Shown: positions 24,276 to 37,704, counted from the first letter of the stretch. The stretch is DNA of 64,000 nt from Adenanthera pavonina (GCA_026686845.1 JAIVEN010000003.1:684501-748500); one strand, 5' to 3'. Notes: a model not told the origin generated them from the letters alone. A program made the numbers and translations.

Positions 24276-26773
24276 TCACCTAGTCCGCGGTCTACCAGGA
24301 GCACGTGTGGTAATAGGAGGCTGCAAAAAAGTGTGTGATTCATAATCACTAGATGTTAGTTCATCCAACCGTGGCATGTCATTAGTTTCCAATGGAATCA
24401 TGGTACTGCTATATATTTTTTCTTGTGCACTAATCTTGTAACAGTCTTCAACATAGGCATAAACATTTCCATGAACTAATCTAATTGCTGCACATGCATG
24501 TGGGCATGGAATGCCAACCATTTGCCATGCTTGACAGGTGCATTCCCGAGTTATGAGATTGACCCTCAAATCTGCGGAAACAGTGCGAACTGATATCATA
24601 CTTAAGCTATAATGTTCAGCAACCATTGTTTCAGCCCTTGCCACATTCTCTTGTAGTTGTTCTTCCACTTTTAGACTCACCCCATTTGTCCACTTTGACA
24701 TAGCCATCTTCGAACTATACAATTTCTTTGCCAATTTTGATCGATGCTTATTTATCAAAGCATATATGTTGTGCTTCCGCTCCTTTACCAACCAAGCATT
24801 AAATGACTCTGCCAGATTTGTTGTAATATGATCCCACCTTCGATGCCGAAATCGAGATAAGGCCCAACGATCAATGTCACCATTTCTTTCTAGCCATTGT
24901 GTCACCTCAGGGGAGAAACACCTCAGATTGTCCATAGCTTTATCAAAATCACACTCCAACCTTGCATATGCAACAGCATCCAACAACTTAAGTGCATCAT
25001 CCTTTTTCTTTCTCCTTCTACTGCCTGTGGTGATTTTCATAAACTCAGAACTGAAATTTTCCTTTACATGCCGATAGCAGTATGCATGTCGATCACTTCC
25101 AAAAATATCTCGCATTGCACTAATAATTGCATTATGCCTATCTGAAAGTATGGTTATTTGCACAGAACCTGTAATCTCTCTCAAATTCTGAAGAAACCAT
25201 GCCCAATTATCATATGTCTCCCCACCTACAATTGCATAAGCTAGAGGGAACAAGTCATCATTTGCATCATATGATGAGGCTGACAGCAAGGTCCCCTTGT
25301 ATGGACCACTCAAATGGGAGCCATCTATAGATAATATTGGTCGGGCCCTAAGCAAAAATCCATTTATGCAACATCCATACGCAATAAATAGCCTCTGAAA
25401 CTTGTTGTCTCCCGATGCTTCCCATTTTGCAATTGTGTCAGGGTCTGTCTCCATCAGTCTATCACAAAGCCATGGGATTAACATATATAATTTATCAGGA
25501 CGCCCATGAATTTCCTCTAATGCTTTTTCTCTTGCCCTATATGCTTGCTTGTAAGTAAGGATTAGGCCATAATCCCTCAGTAAGTCTCGTACTATCTCAG
25601 TTGCTGTTTTGTTCGGATTACCCATCAAAGCATCATCAATTATACAAGCTACCAATGTTGAGTTGACCCTACGAGGCACAAGAAGGTAGTCTTGTGCACT
25701 ATGTGTGTGTTGATTATGAAAATGATGTACACACAGGAAGGGGCTTTCTCTTCCAACAACATATGCTATTATTTTCCATTGACACCCAACAACCATGCAC
25801 TTTGCAATTATCTTTTTTCGACTATTCTTTACATACTTGTATCCAAATTTATAAGCAACAATGTATTTGTACATTACTTTTCGAAATGTCTTTGCATTTG
25901 GAAATGTCTGTCCTACTCCAAGAAATAGGTCCTTCCATTTCGTACAATTCAACATTGGTCGGGGTATAGGCAGACTTTGTGTTCCACAAGGTAAAGCATT
26001 GACTTCCTCCCAAGAAGGATTCCCATCCTCCCCACAAGTATTCCCTTCCTCCCAACAAGGAGAATCATCCAATGAGAATCCTGTTATAGCCTCTATCCTA
26101 CATTCACAAACCATCACAATATATTACAACAAATTATTGAAAGAAAAAAGCTTCAAAATAAGTCCAATTTTATTTAATTAAATTCCCATTAGAGAAATTC
26201 AGATTTTCCAACTCAGTACAATAATTTTCAGCATTCAATGTCTTATTTAATCAATCCTCATAAAATGCTCCTAACTTAAATTAACATAATTTTCAAGTGA
26301 GAAATTTAGAATTTCCAACTCTTTCTACCTATTTTCAGCAGTCTCAATATTATTCATTATTGTCATTTTATTCCAAAACTCATTTTAAGTATGTCCAAAC
26401 ATCTAACCAAGACTACTTACCCTTCTGAATGTTCCATTGATGTCTCTACAATTTCATTGATTCTGTTCTCCCCAATGTATACATGTGCAAATTCATCGTT
26501 GAACCTTACTAATTTTTGAACTCCTTCATTATTTACAAGATCTATAAATGTACTATAATCAAACTTCACTGTATACTTCACTTCAACTCTATTGCATTCA
26601 TTACCCGTTGTTAATGATATCATTCTCAACAACTCGTGCTGTGTCATGCCTTCTCTTAACAACTCAGCATTTGTTTTCCCTCCCTCATATTGGATCCTAC
26701 CTTGCACATCTTTCACAAATTGTCCCCCAAAGTGAACATAACAAAATACTTCTTTCAATGAACTACCTGACAT
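24276..26773 (-). CDS. MURA-type MULE transposase
   Basis: Two coding exons, 26773-26421 and 26097-24276, joined in frame with good GT-AG signals: 724 residues. Residues 1-118 are the MuDR-type N-terminal domain (VFCYVHFGGQF, RIQYEGG). Then come the Cys/His DNA-binding module (KCMVVGCQW to HFHNQHTH, about 218-250) and the MULE catalytic core: Asp376 in LSIDGSHLSGPYKG, Asp437 in TILSDRHNAI, the YCYRH motif (458-461) and Glu548 in NLAESFNAW. A SWIM zinc finger CTCQAW...CPHAC lies at 637-653. All catalytic residues are present. The frame stops at TGA 24278-24276; the same frame then continues for 32 codons with a CCHC zinc knuckle (CSFCHQPGHNRCSC) to a TAG at 24179. The enzyme cuts and joins the element's TIRs in the nucleus. 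Confidence 0.93.
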
Positions 26774-27549
26774 CTGTAAATCAACCCTGCAAGAAGCAAT
26801 TATCTAATTGTTACAAATGATTTTACTGAGATGAAATTATTTCTCATAACAACTATTAATTAAACCACAATTCCCAACTACAAATTTCTATCATCTTTAT
26901 CTATACTAACTAAGTAAGAGTGAATCATAATATTTATTAATAAAATTACTCAATGAGCCAATTATTAGTTTAGACTACAGTTTACAAGAATGATCAGTTC
27001 TCTGCATAATTTTCATAGACATAATAAGCATTTCCAACTGACGTTTGCATAATTCCATACCTCTCATATCAGTTTTCAGTACTCCTCCATACTTTTGTTT
27101 AGAAAAAAGATTTCAGTTCACTAAAAAACATCATATCCACTTATACGTTCATCAACCATCGGTTCATACGCCATCGAAAGTGTGATATATGTAGTTTTAA
27201 CATATTATTAAGCTATACAAAACAAGTTACAGTGCTTTACCAACGTTTTACCGAAAACCCACTGATGTTTTATGACCAAAGCTGAAATGCATGATGTAGC
27301 AATGATAGAGGCAGCAGAAAAAATGAAGATGACAGTAATGAGGTAGCAAGGAGAGATAGCCACAATAGAAGAACAACACGGCAGAAATTATGACAGAGGT
27401 AGATGAGAAGAATAACAATACTTTACCCAACATTAACTGAGATGACACCAAGCTTTGGGGAGGAAGGTATTTTGAGCCTCGGCAGAGGAAGAATTTTACC
27501 CTTTATGGAGCTTTGTTGATGAAGACGATGACTTCGCGCGCTTTCTGAT

Positions 27550-27721
27550 TTTGGGAGCCGTCCATGCGTGGGTTTTTGTTTCTATAAGTGAAGGTTATTT
27601 TTGTCTACATGAATTTATTTTTATCCCAGCGCAGAACCTAGGGAACTAGGAAGGATTACGCAATTTAGGATCCCTAATTTGTCATTATGTATCTTCGAAG
27701 GTCCCTAAGTGTCTTTTTCCC
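27550..27721 (-). repeat. Right terminal inverted repeat of the MULE
   Basis: Reverse-complement partner of 17776-17945; outer 69 bp differ by one base. Probably carries the transposase promoter, since the transposase gene reads inward from this end. Confidence 0.9.
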
Positions 27722-27730
27722 AACTATATA
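27722..27730. repeat. Right 9-bp target site duplication of the MULE
   Basis: AACTATATA, identical to 17767-17775. Confidence 0.95.
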
Positions 27731-30700
27731 TGTAAATAGTTCTCTCTCCTCACGTCACAACCAAAAATGAAGTACAGTCAATTATGTTTTGTCAATTTCA
27801 ATGGTGAAAAAAAAAATAGATACTTTTGGATGGAAAATCTTCATCAGCATTTTTTTTGTCAAGTACAGTGTTACTTTAAAAAAAAATTTGTACTAATTAA
27901 ATTCAAATTAATTCATAATAAATATTTTAACATGAGAAAATTGGAAGTTAACTTGTACCATTTAATATTGGTATAACTTTTGGCGTTAATATATTATTCT
28001 TTCACTAAGCGTCGTTTAGTTCAATTATTAAGGAATAATATAATATAATATAATATGAAGGGTATAAAAATATGTAATGGGATGATGATTATATGAAAAT
28101 TTGTTTAGTATGATATTTAGAGATGAGAATGATATTTATATTGTATTAAATAAAAAATATAGATGAATGTAAAAATACCCTTTCATCCTTTGTTAAAATA
28201 AAAAAACATCTTTCTTATATCATTTTCTTCCTAACACATCACTGATGACATCACCATCACCACCATCACCCATCCATATCATCACACCACCACTCTCCTT
28301 CCTCCATATTTCCCTTCAGCCTTTAAATCAAAAGATCAATAAAAGAGGGGGGGGGAACGCAGGTTAGATCTATCGACCACGAAAATAAGGGCGAGATCTG
28401 AAGAAGCTAGTTCCAGATAGGCAATGGGATTTGCATATTCGAATGAAGATGAACTCAAACGATGATGGACATGGATAGAATGATGAGATTTGTAAGTTCC
28501 AACTTGAACTCAGACAAACACAAACCTAGGTGAGGATGGACAACAAACTCAAATGAGGATGAGGATGAACTCAAATGGCAACAAACGAACTTAGGTGATG
28601 AAAAAGAAGGTCACAAGATGGACAAGGATGGACTATGGTGGAAACATTTGTGGAAGGAGGAATAAACTCAAGCAAGAGAGAGGGGTTGGGAGAACGAAGG
28701 TGAGAGGAGGTGTGGTAAATGTATTTTGGTACTAAACCAATAATTACAATGAAGTAAAAGATATTACTTAACAAAATGAGAGTGAAGACTATTACGTTAA
28801 TTTAGGTTATCTGCTTTATATCATATAATGCTATTCACATGTATTTGCGTGACCAAGTATTACCACTGAAGTTATGTAAAGTCTATCATTTTACATAACC
28901 CCCCAGGTAAGCAAACTAAAGAAACTATAAGGGTAGAGTAGAAATAATAAAAGGATGAAAATAAAACACGTTAAATGACTAAAATGGTTCTCACTTAAAT
29001 AAAAATTTGTCCAAGGGTTGCACTTTTGTTTGCTCACAAGGGCAATTTTAATTTTCTTATTTTAACCTAATTCCATAAAGTATGTTACATTCCTTTGGCC
29101 CTATAATAAACTCTTGTGAGACTTTGATTTTTCCTATTGGAATTCTCCCTTGAACCTCATTCCATCAAACCAAACCTTACTTTCTCTCTTTTCATCGTCG
29201 GTTTATTCTATTACTAGATAGCAACTTCACCTAAGTCAAAGTATGGATTTATAGCAACGTCACCTAAGTCAAAGTATGGATTTTTAGTGATGATAGTAAA
29301 AAAGTTGACAAATAAGTCACATTCATTTTCACCCTACAAAATTATACATCTCATATGCCTCCTCATAATTCTTTGGAAATCATTAGGTCCTTTTTTCTCA
29401 TTCCAAAATTTCTTCCATTCTTCGACTCCATCGTAAATAGTAGTTACAGCCAATATAGTCATGTCTTTGTATTCCAATTAAAACTTTTTTATTATTATTG
29501 TTAAAGGAGAAGATTATTCTTTATACCAAATCTTTGTAGATCCCACCATAATATTCTAAAGAACAAGAAATCTTTCTTAATCAATCATTTTGCCCCTTGT
29601 TCTTTGAGAATCAAAAGATTTTTTTACAATTTGTTTCTTAGAAATATGAACTCCTCTACTATATTTTTTTACACCTTTTTTATTTTTACTAAACATGACG
29701 TGAAGAATAAAAAAAACCAAGGTGATCACACCCTTATAATGACAACAATAAGAACAAGAGTGAAAAACGTACAAGAGAAATTGAGGAAATTCACAAGTTG
29801 GTTGATTATGAGAAAATGGGACTATTAAGTATAAGAAAACAAAAAATAAGGCATACCAATCAATTCCAAAATACATTGTGCTATTTGTGATAACTTATGT
29901 ACAACTCACACACACCACAAGTTTACACAAACACACACCACAAGTTTAGACAAAGGGAAAAATTTTATGAGTAACAAAAGTGCCACTACAACAAGTTACT
30001 AGCAATTTTAGAGAACATTTTGTTTGCATAAAGTTGAGTTATTGTTTTACTATTTTTTAAAAAAATCATTATTAAAAATCTCTAATTTAGTATTGTGTAT
30101 TTCTATTTTAAACTATATGGACTTTAATTCTATTATAAGATATATGAACCCTAAACTTTAATTTTAAGCAAGTCTATTGTTATAAATAAACTAGACAACA
30201 GACTCTGCAAAAGCATGGGCATTTGAAACATTTTTTTTCTTCCCATGTGTTATATGGGATAATTTTAAATGTGAAAAATTATTATACTTATAGTTATTCA
30301 ATGTGAATGTAAAAAATGCTTAGTATTTAATTATCTTTCCCCTAAGTTCATTAGATATATTTATAATGTGTTTTTGCAGCATCTTACCAAATACAAAAGT
30401 TTAAATTAGCATCATGTTTATAGATATTTTGTTCATTTGTCGCTTTCCTTACATAAATTTTTAAAACACTTCACAGTTACTAATTATTAAATTTAGAGTT
30501 GGTCTTGTAATGTTCTCATCACATAACTAATTGCTCTCTCATTTTTTTCCTAATAAATATATATTTTTATTACTGAGAAATATCTAGTTCTCTGGGGTAT
30601 AACAAATGCATTAGAATTCTTATTAGCGCAAATAAACTATAATGTAAGGGTTAGAAGGTAATTGTCAATAGAGATTCTTTTTCTTCTAAACTTTCAATAT

Positions 30701-33245
30701 AGGATGACATTGCTGTCAAACTACTATAAAATTTTAAATAGGAAAAAACACGTTGATCCATACATAGATGTTTCACCTTAACTCATAACACCTTCCACAC
30801 TTGCAAACGCTGTCAATATAATACATCATAACAATAAGGAAAATAAGAAAGCTTACTAATTTGATGATAAAAAATAGGGGAAAAACCCACACTTAAATAT
30901 CTATTAAGCTGCTATGATATGTGGTTATTATCTATAAATCCGCAAAACACATGTTTTTCATGGTTAACCTCTGTAACCTAAACTTAATCAAAACTAATTT
31001 TAGTTTTTCTCCACTATATTCTCTACACTAAACCCAAACACATATCATGTCAGAAATAACACTTTATAGTTCTTTGAACAAATAAAATCCACACTAGAAG
31101 AGGAGAAGATCACTTTACAATTTAGCATTCAATTTTTTCCCTTTTGTTCCTCAACTTGCCACTCAATTTTAATGCATAATCTCTAGCTTGAAGATATAAA
31201 CAATAATGAAACAGGGAACACAAGAATAATAGCAATAGCAAAACATTAAAATTTTAACCTTCTACACATCTCAATTATATATGAACTAATGAAAGCAAAT
31301 TAGCATTTGTAGTTACCTATGAAAATATATGACACTATGATTCGTTAAGTAACAAATATGTGTGTGTGTCAATGTGTGTATAAAAGCAAAGAGTTAAAAA
31401 GTGCACCAAATTTTACTACACTAAACATGAATTTTTCTTTATTTTTTTTAAAGCATGATTTACTTCAAGGCCAATTTGACATTTACTCCAAAATACTGAA
31501 AAGATAAAACATGATCATAAAGTAAACAACTTCATTGCTCGTTTACTTCTAATAACCCAGCATATTCGTATTCAAAGGTAAACTTCATCGAAAGGTATGG
31601 TCCATGTTCATGAGGAATGGAGGAAGTGAGCAGAAACCTAAATGCGGTTAATTAAATTCCCCCTTCTAATAAACATCAAAATGCTTGTTTAAGTATGCTA
31701 CGTACTTCATCAAGTGTGAGAATAGGCACTAATATTTAAAATTGGACTAAATGCTAATACGTATAAACAATGAAGTTTTGCTGCCAAGTGCCAACATTAG
31801 TATGTCTTCAGATATCAAAAAACTAAGTGGACACAATCCAATTTTTTATGACTGCAAATTGGTACCCATCATTGTCTGAAAACACAATCCTTTAGGTAAA
31901 AAGGGAGAAAAAATCAACTACCTTGAATGTTCTCAGATCCTAACCCTTTTCCTCCATCTAATAAATGAGTATCCTTTAAAGCATGAAATAGCCTAACTTC
32001 ATTCTACACGAGATCCCTGCTACTTGCAGAAGATTTCTCACCACCAACTTCTGAAAAATTAAAAAGAAAATTGAGTGCTTCTAAAGCAAAAGAGATAAAA
32101 TGAAGTAATCTTTAGCTGGACTTCATGCACATGCAAAACAATAAAATAGTTTGTATAGATGCACAAAGCAAATTATGAGAAGAAATTCAAGCACCAGAAA
32201 CAAAGAAACTCAACCTGCTTTTCCAAGTTGAATGGGACATATTTGTATTTGATCATGTGTGCAATTTGGCATCTTATGGTAAGGACAAACAGAACAATCC
32301 AGTAACAGAGTAATATAGACGGAAAGACAGGAACATCAACTCCTCAAAAAAAGAAAAAAAAAGACAAGAACATCAAACATGGAAAAGGAGGTCATGACAA
32401 AAGCTATATAGGAAGCTTTTGTGAAATAATACTTGCAACAGTAATTAAAAAAATGTAAATCATTATTTTCATTTGTGTTGATGGACTCTTGAATTAAAAT
32501 ATGGAAACTTTAGAAAGTGAGCTAGCTAGTAAATTAAATGAACAATGACAAAATAAAGATAAAGTAACATTGTTGAAATTTGAACATGCAAGCTTAAAGG
32601 AAGATAGGCTAACCAAATATGATGCATCATACTTTATGTGATCTCAAAACCAAATACCAAAAAGAAAGATAAATGATTGGAATAACAGTTGACACTAAAT
32701 ACTTTCAAGTACAAGTTTGTTCCAGGAAAACAATGTGACTCATAAAGTGTTTTTGGAAACATGTTAAGAAACAAAAACGTGTTTTGACGTAATTAACCAA
32801 TGTTGTGCACAACATAAAAACTATCTATCGGCAACCAAATGAAAGCAATAATTAATAATCATAGGCAGTGTCAGCAAGCAATACACTAATAGCTAGTAAT
32901 TGACATCAAGATAGCATCAATCTTTTATTACAATGATAGCAAGTCACTTCTCCTTTGTGAAGGGTAATTTCTATTAATCATAAAAGGCTTTCCCAAAAAA
33001 TAATTGAGACAATGTTTTTGAATAATTATTCACTTTGAATAACCAAAGCCTATATTGCTTGTGCCAAATGGAATTTAGCATTGATGCATAACAATATCAT
33101 TACATGCATAAAGATGAACTAAGTTAAAACACATTAAATGTCAGAGGCTTAGAAGACTGAATATTTAGAAGATAGATGCCAAAGCAGCAACTAAAACCTA
33201 AAACCAAAATGATTAATTAACTAGTATACAATGCATACTCATTGC
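27731..33245. other. Long AT-rich stretch without recognisable genes
   Basis: No frame longer than about 100 codons and none that I recognise. Small features: an ATAAT repeat near 28035-28060, a CAC/ATC-rich tract at 28240-28305, and a doubled CACACCACAAGTTTA word at about 29915-29950. I looked for the following myosin exons downstream of the orphan exon at 33246 and saw none. Confidence 0.55.
29220..29285. repeat. Two-copy 33-bp tandem repeat
   Basis: AGCAACTTCACCTAAGTCAA-led unit at 29220-29252 and again at 29253-29285, with one C-to-G style change (CTTC versus CGTC). Confidence 0.85.
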
Positions 33246-33368
33246 CTTTCCAAAAGTACATAGAACTTTGATTTCTTCTCCATTAACCTCCAAAACCTCA
33301 CCATGTATCCAAGCTACCTTAGGATCCTCCACCCAAACTTGGGATCCGGCTAAAGGACTGACAGAAGT
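33246..33368 (-). pseudogene. Orphan exon of a class XI myosin (N-terminal SH3-like domain)
   Basis: After an acceptor TATTGTAG, 41 codons read in frame and include GSQVWVEDPKVAWIHGEVL and VNGEEIKVLCTFGK, the N-terminal SH3-like subdomain of plant class XI myosin heavy chains, ending where family exon 2 usually ends. The bases after it are GCAATG, so only a GC donor is available. A leader-like exon upstream ends at a perfect donor (TTTAAG/GTAAGT, 34374) but carries an in-frame stop rather than an ATG. No motor-domain exons were seen in the 5.5 kb downstream. Either a gene fragment or a gene whose remainder was removed or displaced; identity of the domain is fairly sure. Confidence 0.6.
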
Positions 33369-35050
33369 CTACAATACAAGGAGAGTCACAACTTGAATAC
33401 AACATTATACTTGTAAGTCCAGATTTCGTCCTAAAATTTACGTATTAAGTAAGCAATTAGAGTGAAATTTATCGAACCAATCAGTAGAAGGCAAAGCCAA
33501 TTTCTTTTATACTAAAGTGAAATTCATAAGTTATGGCAAATAAAAGGACTATTTATTTAACTTATCAAATCTTACAACTAACTTTTAAAATTTATGGGAT
33601 AGGAAATATGAAAAGAAAAAATACTCACCTTTAGAGACATTCAAAAGAAAAGGACATATATATTCACAAGAAAATGTTGATAGAACAAAAAGAAAAAAGA
33701 ATAATAAAAAAAATAGAAGCATGACATACTTGGGTAAAAAGATAATTCTGGGAAATATAAAGATCAAAATACAATAATAAAAAAAATATAGCTCTACAAA
33801 CAAATTATCAGGAAATATTTGGGCAACAAAAAAACCTATAGAGGATAAAAATAAAATTATGTGAAACTTAGGGTCAATTATTGCATTTTCCTCCAAGAGA
33901 AAGAAAAACTCCGATCCATCGCATTTTGCGTTCGTATTCTATTTTAATTCATATTGCATGCTGACATCATAATTACATTAGCCATATCCCTTCTTTCCCT
34001 GGAAATAATAATAATAATAAAATTAGCGACTTTTGGAAATTTACAAATTTTGCCATTCAAACCCTACAACACTTGGTGGCAGACTCAACAGAGAAGGGAG
34101 AGACGTAGCTTACAAAGCAGTGATACTACATTAGCCAAATCTGTGTAGCGACGTTTGTAGCAACACTAGAAGCTGTCCAATGCAGTGGACGTCACGCTAC
34201 CTGATGCCTTTGAACCTATCAATGGACCCCTTTTTGTCACTGGCAACAGAAGACATGGAAAATGAAAAGAGCCGAAAGGAACACCAAAATTTCTAGACAT
34301 CATACACAATCATATTTTTCCTCTCCTTTATAAACTCACACTCAAATCATTCAACAGACATAAGTCGACTTACCTTAAATTTCACTGATGTGCTTCGGTC
34401 TAAGATAATTGCTGACCCTCCCCTGATTGAGAAGATACACCATTGTAGTGAAAAGTGTCTAAACAATTTTCTCTAGAGATAGGGGTGGAAGCAGCTGCAT
34501 GCAAGGGGGAAAATATAACAACAAAGAACAAGCCAAATAGCGCATAGATCACCTCATGCAAGCACATATCTAAATCCATCTTTCATAACAATCATAGCAG
34601 ACCTGACGATGACTCCATAGCAATAGACCTCTAATTGATCCTTCTCTGCATCTCCAAAAGGAGTATATAAAAAAAAAGCTAAAAATACAACAGGATATAA
34701 GAAAAGGAGGGGGAAAAACACTCAAATATCATCAGTATCACCTAAATCTCACTATCCACATGAAACGCATCGATAAAAAATTTTCAACCTTCCCTGAAAC
34801 AGAAAGAAAGTGAAATAATGGCTTCCCTATAGCTGTAGAAAAAAAGAAGAAATTAAAGGAAGAAGAACCACAAAATTGTTTAGAGCAAAGATGAAGGAAA
34901 AATAGAAAGAGAGAAAGAGGGAAGAAGGAATGAAGAACTCAATAGGCACTCAGAGCAAGCTTGGAAGAAGCGTTTGCAGGAAGCTTGAAGAAAGAAGAAT
35001 TTACTCGCCCGCATGGCATCGAATCCAACCTCATTCGTATGAATAGTGAC
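33369..35050 (-). other. Possible untranslated leader region upstream of the myosin exon
   Basis: On the minus strand, 35040-34800 is CT-rich (TTCCCTCTTTCTCTCTTTC), like plant 5' leaders, and 34374 is a strong splice donor. No protein frame is recognised. It suggests the myosin fragment once had, or still has, its own promoter. Confidence 0.35.
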
Positions 35051-37200
35051 CAAACCACCTTGCTATTGGTATATTAGATAGATAGATAGGTAGATATTTT
35101 TTTTATAACAGATAGATAGATATTTTTGTCTTTCCATTTTCTTTCCTTTTTCCACCCTTAATCTAGATTCATTGTTTTTGGCCAAAAAAAATGTCATCAG
35201 TGAGAAAAATTAAGACACATATAAGGTGATATTAGCTTTGCACAACCAATTTAGGGTGACAATTTTGAACCCTTCTTTGTCTTCACATATCAGCTTTTTC
35301 TATTTTTAAAAGGTTTTTCAGAATTCTTTTCCTAAAAATTTTAGAATAACTTTTTAAAATAAGCGTTATTTTATATTAGAACTTAACATATATCAGCATT
35401 TCTACACAGAAATAGAAATGCTATTCAAAATAAATCATTTAATAGTGCTTTTATGAAAGCAAATCTTTTAAATTAAAGATGTAATTTTTGATAGCCTTCT
35501 TATAGAAGCACTATTTTTATGTTGCAAAATTTTCACCTAAAACACATGCATGCACACTGACCTCTTTGAGATCCCTCTCTTCCTTTTCATTTAAACACCA
35601 GCATCTGCATTGTCATTCTCTAGCAACTAGCAACTATCCTTTTCAGCCTCTCATCTCCTGTAATGTTTGTAGCAACACCAAACCTCAATGGCGATGGGTT
35701 GCCCTCAGTAGCACTCGTTAGATAATTACTAAATATACTATTTTATGTATCTTTTTCATAACTAACTTTTTAATCAAATAGTACAGTTATACATGTTTTG
35801 AGCTTTTACATCAATGAATTATATTGTGTCACCATCAGCGTTTGCTGTATGTATGCTCTTGATCAGTTGTAACGTGATATGTTCAATACAAATATTCAAA
35901 AATATATAACAGTAATATAGTAAATTGCAAGTTAAGTGGGAATCATGATCCCCTTTAGAATGGATGCAAAAGTAAGTCAATACACCTGTTGGATTCTGAT
36001 GGTCTCAAAAAAAAAAACACTATTGGATTCTAACCATCCTGATTAAAAAACTTTAAAATACCCAATGACAATCACTCATTCAATTAAATTTTGGTAAAAA
36101 AAATCAAGATTAGGCCAAAAATAATGGCACAAAAAAAAGTGTGATGAACATGCATTTTATAAAGAAATTGACACAAAATAAATCTCTACATCTAGAGTAG
36201 ATTAATCTTCGACTGTCTACATCTAGAGTAGATTAATCTTCGACTGTCGATGGTAGAATATCTTGGTGTTAAAAGAAGAATTGACACAAAATAAATATTT
36301 AGCTACAAAATTGGAATTGACCTAGAATATTTTTTTCCAAAAAATAAAAGTCCACAGAATAAGTCCAGTTCAATACATCTATTATAGGGGCTAGAGATAT
36401 ACAAGCGTAGTCTATTTTCGAAGCTAATATTGATTGTGAAAAGTTCACAAAAAAGTATTGATTCTAAAAACACCGTAAAATGTTTAAAAGAAAATTACAA
36501 ATTCATATTTCTTTAAACTTAAAATTTTTTATTTAATTGAAATGGATTTTTTTAATTAGACATGGACCTTGTTTTGTACAGAGTTCCAAAAAAGGAGATT
36601 GTGAGATAAATCACACTATTTACTTCTCTTGCAATAGTGTGATTTCTTAAAAATTTTAATATATATATATATATATGTATTACTTTTCATGAACTTATTT
36701 TGCAAATTGTTAAGTTTGAAGAATGATTTTTTTTGTAGCTGAATAATGTATTTAAGACATGTATAAATTTTAAATATATGAATATTTCTTTTTAAAATAA
36801 ATACAATTATATCTTATCTTTTATTGTAAGAAAGATGAATGAAATGTATTAAATTTAAAAGACAATATCTTTTTAAGTAAAAGAATACATGCAATTTAGA
36901 GCCTCAAAGTAAGAAAAAAAGCTTATCCAATATACACTAACTAATAAAGATAAATTCTAACTTTTTACCAAAAAAAGATAAATGTTAACATAAATTTAAT
37001 AAAATTGTAAATAAATAAAATTTCAAAAATAATTTTTAATAAAATTAATGGTGCTCAATGGTTTGATTTTAACCTCAATAAGTAAACATATATATTAGAT
37101 TTTACCATCCTAAAAAGAAAAGAGTGTCTTACCAACAATAAAATGTTCACTAGCTCTTCTGTTGACCTCGCAGGTTAAAATGCTTTTATTGCTATCAACG
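35051..37200. other. Intergenic, AT-rich
   Basis: Contains GATA tetranucleotide repeats at 35067-35125 split by a T run, and a TA repeat at 36659-36677. No genes or RNA genes seen. Confidence 0.5.
36186..36247. repeat. Two-copy perfect 31-bp tandem repeat
   Basis: CTACATCTAGAGTAGATTAA-led unit at 36186-36216 and 36217-36247, identical in both copies. Each unit contains the palindrome-like CTACATCTAGAGTAG. Confidence 0.9.
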
Positions 37201-37704
37201 AAATGGATCATAATATGCATACATCTACAGCACTGAGCAAAAACTGAAGAAAATCTTCATTTGAAACCCCTACTTTCTGTTTCATTCCTTTACCCTCTCA
37301 TGCTCTTTCCGATCAATAAACACCTTCCTCTCAACAAGTTATTTTTGTACAGATTATTCACATTTCACATTTACTGTGTTCCTTTACATAACTTGAGACC
37401 ATGAAGATATTCCTTAATCATTATGCTTTGCTTATTGGTTTTTCCACTCTACCAAAAAACAGTTCAGAGGTCTTGTCTCTCTCTGTATGAATATGATATG
37501 ATCTCATACGAGGTGAAAGCTTAGCAAACTAGGGCTTATCCACAATAACCCTTTGATCAATCTATTTCCTCTGAACCACAATTCATCCGAAGAAGTAAGG
37601 AGAGAGAAAGGAAAAAGAGAGGTAGAAGCCACCTCTGACACAAAGGATACCACAGAGATAGACTCTTTCTCCCCCCTTGTTCTCTCTCTTCACTTCACTT
37701 AAAA

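Larger units (their letters stand above)
17776..27721. mobile_element. Two-gene Mutator-like element (MULE) with Ulp1-like protease
   Basis: A complete element of 9,946 bp. The left end GGGAAAAAGACACTTAGGGA is matched by the reverse complement of the right end; the first 69 bp of the TIR differ at a single position, and weaker similarity runs on to about 170 bp. The 9-bp sequence AACTATATA lies directly outside both ends (17767-17775 and 27722-27730), the target size typical of Mutator elements. It encodes a MURA-type transposase (-) and a C48 protease gene (+) that point toward each other. MULEs carrying Ulp1-like genes are known in plants as Kaonashi-type. The near-identical outer TIRs and perfect target duplication indicate a recent insertion. 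Confidence 0.95.

Noticed and set aside
24074..24349. 91-codon minus-strand frame ending the transposase region
   Set aside because: Wrong frame; the zinc-knuckle codons are in the transposase frame after the TGA.
24874..25969. Plus-strand frames of 67-91 codons opposite the transposase
   Set aside because: Antisense shadows of the conserved transposase exon.
28000..28880. Possible MITE starting near AAGCGTCGTTTAGTT
   Set aside because: No matching inverted end or target duplication could be found by eye.
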